A stretch of 64,000 nucleotides of DNA from Mycolicibacterium poriferae. Its GTDB lineage: Bacteria > Actinomycetota > Actinomycetes > Mycobacteriales > Mycobacteriaceae. Each line of letters starts with the position of its first letter. Within the stretch, counting starts at the first letter, position 1. The stretch spans positions 124,001-188,000 of the forward strand of contig NZ_AP022571.1 in the NCBI RefSeq assembly GCF_010728325.1, read 5' to 3'. This document shows, in pieces, positions 42,520 to 50,853 of the stretch. Under the pieces are notes generated by a model. The model was not told the DNA's origin. It did not search any database and saw only the letters and a list, made by a program, of their open reading frames with translations. The position numbers were made by a program, and so were the translations under genes.

Positions 42520-43434
42520 GTGGCACTGTCGAAAACCTGGCAAGGGCGTCTCCGCCGATGGCGCGGTGGCGCCCATCGGGCCGGCGTGATCGCCCTGGTC
42601 GCCGCCGCGGTCTTCGGCGCCGCCGCGGGCTGCAAGGTGTTCTTCGCCCCCGATCGCCCTGACTTCATCGGGATCGCTCAGCGTGAACGCAACCAACAAA
42701 GCGTTGTCGGTGCGTTCGCCTCGGACTTCGTGGTGGCCTGGCGCACGGCAACGGTGAATCAGCGCGACAGCTTGGCGCGCTTCATCACCCTGCCCGAGCA
42801 GGGACTGGCGCTCCCCTCGACGCCGGCGGCGGTGATCACCGCGCCCCAGGTGGGCCCGGTGCTGCGGATGGGCACCCTCGATGACACCGAGCTCTACACC
42901 GCTGTCATCTCGGTCAACGAACGCCCCTACGCCTCGGCCCAACCGACCCGCACCTTCTACCAGGTGCCGGTGTCGCTATGGAACCGGCAGCCACGCGCCC
43001 TGGACTTCCCGGCCCAGATCAACGATCCCGGCCCGGGCGCGGATTTCGCGCTCGACTACCGCAACGCTCTAGGCCCCGACAGCCCGGTGTTCGCCGTAGT
43101 CGCCGGATTCATCCGCACCTACCTCACCGCCACCAACGGCCTGGATCGCTACGTGGTCGCCGGTGCCCCCCTGCGCCCGATCGGCGGCTACCAAAGCGCG
43201 GTGATCTCCTCCGCGGCCACCAGTCGCAGCGTGCCCGAAGCGCCAGCGCCAGGAGAGCAACTGCACGTGCGGGCCACAGTCGTCGCCCAAACCTCGCAAT
43301 TTGCCACAGTGAATCTGGTGTACCCGCTGACGCTGGAAAATAGCGGCGGGACCTGGATGGTGGCGGCCATAGACTTAGTGCCACAGGTCGGCGGCCAATC
43401 AGAAGCCGATCCGGTAGCCAAACCACATAGCTAA
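42520..43434 (+). CDS. tcpC: TcpC/VirB8-like conjugation protein
   Basis: 304 residues. N-terminal transmembrane helix (AGVIALVAAAVFGAAAGCKV), then two NTF2-like domains: residues about 65-165 (VGAFASDFVVAWRTATVNQR) and about 180-300 (FAVVAGFIRTYLTATNGLDR). This two-domain plan is TcpC of clostridial plasmids and TraM of Gram-positive T4SSs, equivalent to VirB8. It probably organises the channel on the outer face of the membrane. Confidence 0.85.
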   Translation: MALSKTWQGRLRRWRGGAHRAGVIALVAAAVFGAAAGCKVFFAPDRPDFIGIAQRERNQQSVVGAFASDFVVAWRTATVNQRDSLARFITLPEQGLALPSTPAAVITAPQVGPVLRMGTLDDTELYTAVISVNERPYASAQPTRTFYQVPVSLWNRQPRALDFPAQINDPGPGADFALDYRNALGPDSPVFAVVAGFIRTYLTATNGLDRYVVAGAPLRPIGGYQSAVISSAATSRSVPEAPAPGEQLHVRATVVAQTSQFATVNLVYPLTLENSGGTWMVAAIDLVPQVGGQSEADPVAKPHS

Positions 43435-43460
43435 CGCACCTCAAGAAAGGCGAGACGAAT

Positions 43461-43751
43461 ATGGCAGAAAATACCGAATTACTCGCGGCGTCGGGCCTTT
43501 TTGAGGCCGGCAACAAGCTCGGCCTGGCGGTGCTGGGCTTCTTGGCACTCGCCGCACTGGTCATCGGCGCCGGATCGGCCATCCGCAAGCTCAAAGAGGG
43601 CTCCGGGGCGGCCATCACCGCCGAAATCGGCGCCATCGTCTTCGCGGTCCTCATCGGGCTCTCGGTCGGCATCGCCTCCGCGCTCACCCAGGAAGCCGAG
43701 GACTCCGGCATCCGCAACCCGGTCCGCGTGGACAGCGTGTGGGATCGCTGA
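43461..43751 (+). CDS. Small two-helix membrane protein, VirB2/pilin-like in size
   Basis: 96 residues with two hydrophobic helices (LGLAVLGFLALAALVIGAGS, EIGAIVFAVLIGLSVGIASA) separated by a short basic loop. Its place between the TcpC-like and VirB3-like genes fits the VirB2/PrgF class. GAAAGGCGAG precedes the ATG. No direct homology is claimed. Confidence 0.65.
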   Translation: MAENTELLAASGLFEAGNKLGLAVLGFLALAALVIGAGSAIRKLKEGSGAAITAEIGAIVFAVLIGLSVGIASALTQEAEDSGIRNPVRVDSVWDR

Positions 43752-43755
43752 GCGT

Positions 43756-44103
43756 ATGAGCAACGACACCTCGGCCAAGATCTACTCCGATCAACGCTCG
43801 CTGCCCATCCACCTGGGCGACTCCGGCGACGGATTCACGCTGCCGTTCAAGGAGAAATGGCGCGCCCCCGACGCCATCGCCGCAGTGCTGGGCTTCGTAG
43901 TGACCGGTTCGCTGGTGACGGCCAACATCACCAACGGGGCCAGCGCGTTCCGCATCCTGATCCTCGGCGTGGTGATCACGGTGGCTGCGGTGTGGCTGCT
44001 GTCCAAGCTGCCCGCGACCCGCCCGTCGCTGCGCACCCGCGCCCACTGGTGGTGGGAAAACCTGCGCCCGCAGGTCATCTCATCGCACCGCCCTCCCCGT
44101 TAA
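43756..44103 (+). CDS. VirB3/TcpE-like membrane protein
   Basis: 115 residues with two transmembrane segments (AIAAVLGFVVTGSLVTANIT, FRILILGVVITVAAVWLLSK), directly before virB4 as in VirB3-VirB4 and TcpE-TcpF pairs. ATG at 43756 is chosen four bases after the previous stop. The frame itself opens much further upstream, antisense-like within the preceding gene. Confidence 0.7.
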   Translation: MSNDTSAKIYSDQRSLPIHLGDSGDGFTLPFKEKWRAPDAIAAVLGFVVTGSLVTANITNGASAFRILILGVVITVAAVWLLSKLPATRPSLRTRAHWWWENLRPQVISSHRPPR

Positions 44104-44116
44104 GAAGGGTCCTGCC

Positions 44117-46705
44117 ATGTCTGTGCCCGCCCCGCTGCGCGCGATCGGCAACCTGCGGCTGACCCCGCACGGGGTCTACGCCGACTATCTGCTTTCCGGA
44201 CAGCCGTTCATCTTCCTCTCCGAAGAGTGGCAGGACCGGGTGGCCGCCGAGCACGCCGAGCTGTGGCGTGCGCTGCCGTCGGGATCGTCGATCAGTGGCC
44301 TGACGGTGCCGGTGGCCCCGCGCGCCACCGTCCGCAAAATGCTGTACAGCCGCCCCGATTTGCGCCCCGGTGCGACCGTGCCCGAGGGCGTGTCCGAGGC
44401 GGCGCGGCCCTGGGTGCAGCACTGCCGCAGCTGGGAACCCACCATCGCCGGGCACCGCGCTCGCCGCCGTATCTACTGGCTGAGCCTGCCCCTGGACTAC
44501 GGGCTGGCCGGGCGCACCCCCAGCGGCACGTGGCGGCGCATGGTCGACGCCGCACTCGGCCGTGACAAGGACACCGACTCCTCCATCGCCTACTACCGTG
44601 ACCTGGCCGCCCAAATGGTCGCCGCGCTGCCTGCGGTGTTCTTCCCCAAACCGGCGACAGTGGAACAGATCTGGTGGCATTGGAACTACATCGCCAGCCG
44701 CGGCGCCTGGGATGCGCCGCTGCCGACACAACCGTTCAATCCCGACGCCACCCTGCCGGGGTCGGCGTTCACCCCGGTCCACCTGGACCCGGGTGCGGCT
44801 CAGCTGCGCGACCGCCGCTGGCGGGCGGCCCGCACCGACGCCGACGTGTTCGTACGTACCTTCCGGGATCGCACCGACGGTGTTGCGGACTCCTATCAAG
44901 CGCTGCTGCCCTTAGATAGCTTCCCCGACAACGGAATTGCCTGGCCGCGATCGACACTGTTCAAGGTCCTCGATGACCTCACGACACCGACCACGGTCTT
45001 GGACTGGACGATCAACATCACCTTCACCAGCGCGGATGTGGCCGTGTCGACCGCAGAGAACGTCATCGTCAACATTCGCGACCAGTACCGCCAGCGCGGC
45101 CGCCACGCATCGAGTTCCGACGAGCTGCTGCGCAAGCTGGCCTCCGGGCGGGAGCTGGCCTCAGAACTCAAACGCGGTAGCGCCGAGCGCGGTGTGAACG
45201 CCGCCATCGTCATCGCCGCGGCCGCCGGTGACCCGGATACGGTGAACCGGGCCGTCGCCGACGTCGCCCGCACCTACCGCGGCCAGAACATCGGCTCGAA
45301 ACGGTGGCGCGGCAGCCAGCCCACACTGTGGCGGGCGTTCGCCCCGGGCGGGGAGCGCCGCGCCGCCCTCGACGAGTTCCGCAACCCGACTACCACCAAG
45401 CGGTTCGCGCCGTTCGTCCCGCTGCTGGCGAGCAAGCTCGGCAACAACACCGGCGTCCCGTTGGGGATGAACCTGACCAGCCCCGGGCTGCGCGACGTCG
45501 TTCTCCTCGATGTCCTCAACGCGCCGGCCCGCGAGAACCCGGCGAATCTGGTGATCTGCGGCTCCCCGGGCCGCGGCAAATCGCATGCGACGAAGAATTT
45601 GAGCCGCTCGTGGCTCAAACTCGGCGCCGGTCTGCATTTATTCGATCCCACCGACGCCCGTGAACACGAAACAGCGTTGGCCGATTTCGACGATAAAGTC
45701 GTCATCGATGTCAGTCGCATGAATTTCAGCCTCGATGGATTGCGGGTCTTTCCTTATAAAGAAGCAGCAGAACGCACCATCGACCATTTGCTACCGCAAT
45801 TGGGATTATCGCCGTTGAGCCGGGGCGCTCAGCGGCTGTGGGGGCTGCTGGCCCCGGAGTCACGCGAGGCCAACGGCATCGGCAGCACCGCGCAGCTGAT
45901 CAGATATCTCCGCGAGATGCCCACTGCGCGGCGCACCGACGCCGACGAAGATCTGCTCATCGGGTTGGAAGGCCTGGCCGCCCAACGCCTGCTGCGGCCA
46001 CTGTTCGATGAGTCTCTGCCCGTTCCCGACATCGCCACCACCCAATGCGTGATCTGGAATTTCGCCGGACTCAAGCTGCCCACGGTCACCGAGGAATACC
46101 AGGCCCACCTTCATCAGCAGACAACCCCGGGCCAGCGCGCCGCCCAAGCGCTCTACGGGCTGGGCGCCGAAGTGGCGCAGTCCATCTTTTTCGGCCGCCC
46201 CGATCAGCCCGACATGCTGGTCGTCGAGGAGTGCGCAGCGTGGACCAACTCTCCGGGCGGGCAGAAGTGCGCGAACACGATCATCCGCCAGGGCCGTAAG
46301 GCCTGGACGGGATTCTGCGGTATCAGCCAGCAGCCGATCAAGGACTTCGCCGTACTGGAGGACGAGTTCATCGATCAACGACTGTGCTTGGGCTTCAAGC
46401 GATCTGACATCGCCAAAGCAACCTTGCAGTGGTGTGACCGCGACCTGGACCGCCACCCGGAGCTGCTGGCCAACTACGTCAACAACACCAGCCCTGTGCA
46501 GCTGGTCGACCACGGCGACGATGCGATTGATGACCGCTACGGAAAGGTGATCCCCGGCCGCGAGGGCGAAGCGTGGTTCCTCGACGAGTTCGGTGGCTTC
46601 GGCAAGGTGGCGCTGTTCGCAGCCCCGACCGCGGCACTGGCCGCCCGCTTCGACACCAACCCCCACCGAGCTCGGCAGCGCAGCCAGGCCACGCAGCGAT
46701 CATGA
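44117..46705 (+). CDS. virB4: VirB4/TcpF-type T4SS ATPase
   Basis: 862 residues, the usual VirB4 length. The N-terminal half is the channel-docking domain. The C-terminal half is a RecA-like ATPase with Walker A CGSPGRGKSHATKN (about 482) and Walker B PDMLVVEECAAW (about 699), with ISQQPIKDF as the sensor-type motif. VirB4 powers assembly and substrate transfer. ATGA overlap with the next gene. Confidence 0.93.
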   Translation: MSVPAPLRAIGNLRLTPHGVYADYLLSGQPFIFLSEEWQDRVAAEHAELWRALPSGSSISGLTVPVAPRATVRKMLYSRPDLRPGATVPEGVSEAARPWVQHCRSWEPTIAGHRARRRIYWLSLPLDYGLAGRTPSGTWRRMVDAALGRDKDTDSSIAYYRDLAAQMVAALPAVFFPKPATVEQIWWHWNYIASRGAWDAPLPTQPFNPDATLPGSAFTPVHLDPGAAQLRDRRWRAARTDADVFVRTFRDRTDGVADSYQALLPLDSFPDNGIAWPRSTLFKVLDDLTTPTTVLDWTINITFTSADVAVSTAENVIVNIRDQYRQRGRHASSSDELLRKLASGRELASELKRGSAERGVNAAIVIAAAAGDPDTVNRAVADVARTYRGQNIGSKRWRGSQPTLWRAFAPGGERRAALDEFRNPTTTKRFAPFVPLLASKLGNNTGVPLGMNLTSPGLRDVVLLDVLNAPARENPANLVICGSPGRGKSHATKNLSRSWLKLGAGLHLFDPTDAREHETALADFDDKVVIDVSRMNFSLDGLRVFPYKEAAERTIDHLLPQLGLSPLSRGAQRLWGLLAPESREANGIGSTAQLIRYLREMPTARRTDADEDLLIGLEGLAAQRLLRPLFDESLPVPDIATTQCVIWNFAGLKLPTVTEEYQAHLHQQTTPGQRAAQALYGLGAEVAQSIFFGRPDQPDMLVVEECAAWTNSPGGQKCANTIIRQGRKAWTGFCGISQQPIKDFAVLEDEFIDQRLCLGFKRSDIAKATLQWCDRDLDRHPELLANYVNNTSPVQLVDHGDDAIDDRYGKVIPGREGEAWFLDEFGGFGKVALFAAPTAALAARFDTNPHRARQRSQATQRS

Positions 46706-48729
46706 CCGCACGCCTGCACTACTGGTATCTGACCCACCCGCGGTGGGGCCGTCCGCTGCTGGTGCTGGGCGTCCTGCACACGCTGGCACTGGTCGCGACC
46801 GTCACCGCGCCGACGGCCAGCGCGTCGACCAACGCGATGGTGCTCAACTGGACCGGCCTCAAGGACACCTACGGGGTGCCGCTGGGCAACTACTACCTGA
46901 GCCTGCCCACCATTCGCGAGCAGATCACCCAGGCCGGCCCCGACATCGGCTGGACACCCGATAGTTGGATGGCCTGGACGCTGCACGCCATGGAAACGAT
47001 GGCGTTCAATGTCACCTCAGCCAGCATCCTCACCGCCGAGGCGGGGCTGTTCATCGGCATCATCGCGTTGGCGCTGTGGCTGATGAAGATGACGGTGAGC
47101 ACCTACTGGCTCACCGTCATCGGCGAGATCGCCCGCGCAGTCACCAACGCGGTCATCACCGTCACCACGCAGCTGGGCCTGTTGGCGATCGCGATCCCGA
47201 TCGGGGTGTTCGCCGGGGTGGTCACCATTCACCGCGGCGAAGCCGGTCGGGGCTGGACGATGATCCTCATTGCGTTGACCATGCCGGCGCTGTCGATCGC
47301 GATCTTCGCCAACCCGGCCGGGCTGATGTATGGCGAAGGCGGGCTCCTCGAGTTCGCCCGCCGGGTCGGGTTCAGCGTCGCCCAGGCCGCCACTCCGGGC
47401 CATAACGGCACCTTCGACGGTGTCGGCTCGGGCGGGCAGGTCGACGCGCTGACCGCCAGCCTGATCACCCACACTGTGCGAGAACCGTTGCAGCTGTGGA
47501 ACTTCGGTCAGGTGGTCGATCGGGTGGGTGGATGCGGCGCCGCCTGGTCGGCAGCCGTCAATCGCGGTGCACCCGATGGACCGATCCGTGCCATGCAGTC
47601 CTGCGGCAACACCGCTGCAGTGTCCTACGCCCAGCACCTCGACGGCACCAACATCTGGGTCGGCCTGGTGTTCGTTGTGGTTGCGCTGCTGCTGGGGGCC
47701 TTCATGGTGCTCTCGGGCTGGGCAGTGCTCAAGGTGTCGGTCAAGGCGATCTACACAACGGTGATCCTGCTGCCGACGCTGTGGCTGGGAGCCATCCCCG
47801 GTGCCCCCCAGCGTCGCGCTACCGCTGTGGTGTGGCAGTTCTTCCGCCACGCCATCGAGGTCCTGGTCTACATCATCTTCGTCAGCGTCATGGGCCTGGC
47901 GGTGGAGTCAATCGTCGCCGGCCGGCTCCCCGCACAACTGGGCGGCAACAACCCGTTCGCGCACGTGCTGATGATGGGCGCAGTCTCGGTCGCGGCGATG
48001 ATGCTGCTGCGCTACATCCGCGCCGACCTGTCGGCCGAACGCCCCGGACCCGGCCTGTTCCGGCAGGCCGGCAGTGTCGCCCTTGGCATGGGGATGCACG
48101 CCGCGATCGGCGGCGTCGGCGGTGCCGCCGCGGCCGGGGCCAAGGGACTGGGATCGCGACTGCGCAGCCGCGGCGATACCACCCCGTGGGACCAGCTCGA
48201 CGCCCAGGCCGCCGACGCCCGCCAAGTCCACGGCGGACCTCAGCCAGGTTTTGAACCGGTCCCCACCGGCGGCAACGGGGCAAGCTCGGGCGGCGAAGGC
48301 GGCTCCGCGTCCGGCGCACAGCAACCCCCGGCCGGCGGTATCGACCCTGGCGGCGCAGCACACCCCGCCCCGGTGGGCGGTGGGGAGCCGGCACTGTCAG
48401 CGCCGCCGGCGGCCGGCGGGGGAATCCAGGGCATGCTCAGCGGCTTCGATAACGCCCGCGCCGCAGCCCCGGCCAACCGCCACTCTGCCCCGGCTCCCAG
48501 CGGGTCTCCGTCAGCGACCTTTGAGCTGCCCGGCGAGGCCCCGGGAGGGCTCGGCGGGGCAGCGACATCTCTGCCTGCGATGTCCGACCTCCCCGAGGCG
48601 CGGTACCTCGACGAGGTTCCACCACCCCCGGAGCCGCCGCACGACGACGAGGAGTTTCCACCACCCGACGACGAGCCAGGACCTTCCTCCGGGCCACCGA
48701 CTACCGTCAATCCCATCACCAACACGTAG
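46702..48729 (+). CDS. VirB6/TrbL-like polytopic channel protein
   Basis: 675 residues. Signal-like first segment (PLLVLGVLHTLALVATVTAP), then about six hydrophobic helices (AGLFIGIIALALWLMKMTVS, LGLLAIAIPIGVFAGVVTIH, VGLVFVVVALLLGAFMVLSG, AVSVAAMMLLRYI) up to about residue 445, followed by a Pro/Gly-rich cytoplasmic tail. The position after virB4 matches VirB6 or TcpH. ATG at 46702 overlaps the virB4 stop. Confidence 0.8.
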   Translation: MTARLHYWYLTHPRWGRPLLVLGVLHTLALVATVTAPTASASTNAMVLNWTGLKDTYGVPLGNYYLSLPTIREQITQAGPDIGWTPDSWMAWTLHAMETMAFNVTSASILTAEAGLFIGIIALALWLMKMTVSTYWLTVIGEIARAVTNAVITVTTQLGLLAIAIPIGVFAGVVTIHRGEAGRGWTMILIALTMPALSIAIFANPAGLMYGEGGLLEFARRVGFSVAQAATPGHNGTFDGVGSGGQVDALTASLITHTVREPLQLWNFGQVVDRVGGCGAAWSAAVNRGAPDGPIRAMQSCGNTAAVSYAQHLDGTNIWVGLVFVVVALLLGAFMVLSGWAVLKVSVKAIYTTVILLPTLWLGAIPGAPQRRATAVVWQFFRHAIEVLVYIIFVSVMGLAVESIVAGRLPAQLGGNNPFAHVLMMGAVSVAAMMLLRYIRADLSAERPGPGLFRQAGSVALGMGMHAAIGGVGGAAAAGAKGLGSRLRSRGDTTPWDQLDAQAADARQVHGGPQPGFEPVPTGGNGASSGGEGGSASGAQQPPAGGIDPGGAAHPAPVGGGEPALSAPPAAGGGIQGMLSGFDNARAAAPANRHSAPAPSGSPSATFELPGEAPGGLGGAATSLPAMSDLPEARYLDEVPPPPEPPHDDEEFPPPDDEPGPSSGPPTTVNPITNT

Positions 48730-48753
48730 CCAAGCAGGGGAGAAGCGCCACCC

Positions 48754-50535
48754 ATGACCTCGCCGACCGAACAGCGCCGCGCGTTCGACGCCGCGATGGA
48801 CAGCTACCGCTCCGGGGACCGCGCCACCGCACTGGGCATCTTTACCCGCGTCACCGCCGACAACCCCGCCATGTCGGACGCCTGGCTGGGTCGCCTGGCG
48901 TGCGGAGACCAGGAACTCGACACCCTGGCCGGCGCGCACGAGAACTCCCGGGCGCTCTACCGCGAAACCCGCCGCATCGGTCTCAAGGCCGGCGAGCTGC
49001 ACGCCGTGATCGTGGCACCGCTATATCTGACGCTTCCGGTGTGGTCACGGGCCACGCTGGCTCTGGCCTACGCCTCAGCACTCATCCGCGCCGAACAGTA
49101 CGCCCAAGCCGCGTCACTGCTCGACCACCCGGCCATCACCGAGGACACCCAAGCCGCCCAATGGCGTCAATTCATCACCGCCACACTGCACTACCGCACC
49201 CGGCGTTGGCCGGATCTGCTCGCCGCCACGGCGGTGTCCCCGCCGCCGGAGGCAACCTATGTCCTGGAACCTGTCAGCGCCGCGGTCGCGGCGCTGACCG
49301 CGGCGGCCTCCGCCAGCCTGGGACAGTTCCAAACCGCACTCGACACCGCCGACAAGATCCACACCGACAACCCCTACGTCAGCGCCGATGTGGCGCTCAC
49401 CCGCGGCTGGTGCCTGCGTGAACTCGGCGACCCCGACGCTGCGCTGGCCGCGTTCCGCGCCGCCGCAGTGGAGGGGCAGTTGCTGCCCGCGGCCCAGCAG
49501 GCCATCGACGACCCCAGCTACCGCCTAGTGGTCACCGACCCCGAAACCATCGCCACCCGCACCGACAAGTGGGACCCGGCCACCGAAACCAGCCGCGCCC
49601 AGCGCGACGCGGCCGCACTGGCCGAAGAGCAGAAAGAAGTACTGGCCAACGCCAAGCGCCGCCTCGACGAACTGATCGGACTGGAGGGCCCCAAAGAGCA
49701 GATCGCGGTGTGGCGCACCGAAATTCAGATTGATCAGCTGATGGCCGCTCAGGGCGATGAAACGTCGTCGACCGGTGAGAACCACATGGTCCTGGAAGGT
49801 CCGCCCGGGACGGCGAAAACCACGTTCGCCCGCATTGTCGCCGAAATCCTGTTCGGCCTGGGCAAGATTCAGCGCCCCGAGGTCATGGAAGTCACCGAGG
49901 AAGACCTTGTCGTCGGCTACGTCTCTCAGACCGCGCAGCGGATGAAAGAGGTCTGCGAAGAGGCGTTGGGCGGGGTGTTGTTCATCGACGAGGCCTACCG
50001 GCTGGTGCCGGAGACCGAGGGGCACAGCTTCGGCAAGGACGCCATCAACACGCTGCTGAAATACATGGAGGACTTCCGCGACCGGCTGGTCGTCATCGTC
50101 GCTGGCTATCCCAAAGAGATGCGCCGCTTCCTGGCCGCCAACCCAGGCCTGGCGTCACGGTTCAACTTCACCCTGACCTTCACCAGCTACACCGCCGACG
50201 AAATCGTGGCGATCGGGCGCCACATCGCGGGCAAGGAGAAGATCGCAATTGCCGAGGAGGCGTGGCCCATGCTGCACGCCGAGGCCACCCGCTTGCGCGC
50301 CACACCGACCGACGCCGGCACCGCGCTCGATATCGCCGGCAACGGCCGCTACGCCCGCAAGGTGGTCGTTGCCTGCAAACGGGAGCGCGCCCGGCGACTC
50401 AGCAGTAACACTCCGGAGGAATTGGCCGCCCTGGCCGCCGCCGATCCGTCGCTGCTGGTGGTCAACACCGATGACATGGCCCGCGCCCTGGCCTCCTCGC
50501 AGAGCGGCGATATCAGCGCCGCGCCGGCGACATGA
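48754..50535 (+). CDS. eccA: EccA, T7SS cytosolic AAA+ ATPase
   Basis: 593 residues. N-terminal TPR-like helices (about 1-280) followed by a CbxX/CfqX-type AAA+ domain with Walker A GPPGTAKTT (about 349), Walker B GVLFIDEAYRL (about 407) and RLVVIVAGYPKEM. EccA helps release EspG from PPE proteins or prepares substrates. Here it lies in the T4SS operon, about 11 kb from the other ecc genes. GGGGAG precedes the ATG. Confidence 0.93.
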   Translation: MTSPTEQRRAFDAAMDSYRSGDRATALGIFTRVTADNPAMSDAWLGRLACGDQELDTLAGAHENSRALYRETRRIGLKAGELHAVIVAPLYLTLPVWSRATLALAYASALIRAEQYAQAASLLDHPAITEDTQAAQWRQFITATLHYRTRRWPDLLAATAVSPPPEATYVLEPVSAAVAALTAAASASLGQFQTALDTADKIHTDNPYVSADVALTRGWCLRELGDPDAALAAFRAAAVEGQLLPAAQQAIDDPSYRLVVTDPETIATRTDKWDPATETSRAQRDAAALAEEQKEVLANAKRRLDELIGLEGPKEQIAVWRTEIQIDQLMAAQGDETSSTGENHMVLEGPPGTAKTTFARIVAEILFGLGKIQRPEVMEVTEEDLVVGYVSQTAQRMKEVCEEALGGVLFIDEAYRLVPETEGHSFGKDAINTLLKYMEDFRDRLVVIVAGYPKEMRRFLAANPGLASRFNFTLTFTSYTADEIVAIGRHIAGKEKIAIAEEAWPMLHAEATRLRATPTDAGTALDIAGNGRYARKVVVACKRERARRLSSNTPEELAALAAADPSLLVVNTDDMARALASSQSGDISAAPAT

Positions 50536-50843
50536 CTGCCCATAGCGGCCCGGCGCAGGCATCGAAGCCTCACTTTGCCGCGACCTACTTCTCCGAGCAG
50601 CTGGCCGCGCTCATCAAGGACAACCCCCGGGTTCGGATGCTCAATACCGGCCGCACCCGCACGACGAAACCGCTCACGGTCCACAAGCTGATCCGGGATC
50701 ACTGCCCGGAATTCAAGACCTCCCGCACCCAGTGGTACCGCCTCTACCACGGCGAGCGGGCACCGCGTGTCGACGAAGTGTATTGCGTGGCAAAGGTGTT
50801 TGGTGTCTCGCCCCGCTATTTTCTTCCCGACACCACCGACTGA
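50532..50843 (+). CDS. XRE/EspR-like regulator
   Basis: 103 residues, ATGA overlap with eccA. The C-terminal half has a Cro/C1-type HTH (TVHKLIRDHCPEFKTSRTQW, then YHGERAPRVDEVYCVAKVFG, VSPRYFL), similar to EspR, which controls ESX-1 genes. It could regulate the plasmid's secretion genes. Confidence 0.75.
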   Translation: MTAHSGPAQASKPHFAATYFSEQLAALIKDNPRVRMLNTGRTRTTKPLTVHKLIRDHCPEFKTSRTQWYRLYHGERAPRVDEVYCVAKVFGVSPRYFLPDTTD

Positions 50844-50853
50844 GGCGCCGCGA

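Noticed and set aside
43501..43755. Long N-terminal extension of the VirB3-like protein
   Set aside because: The extension overlaps the 43461 gene in another frame and has Ser/Arg/Pro shadow composition. The ATG at 43756 fits operon spacing.
37861..50843. Relaxase or oriT in the conjugation cluster
   Set aside because: No three-histidine or tyrosine relaxase pattern was found in any protein here. It is expected outside the window.
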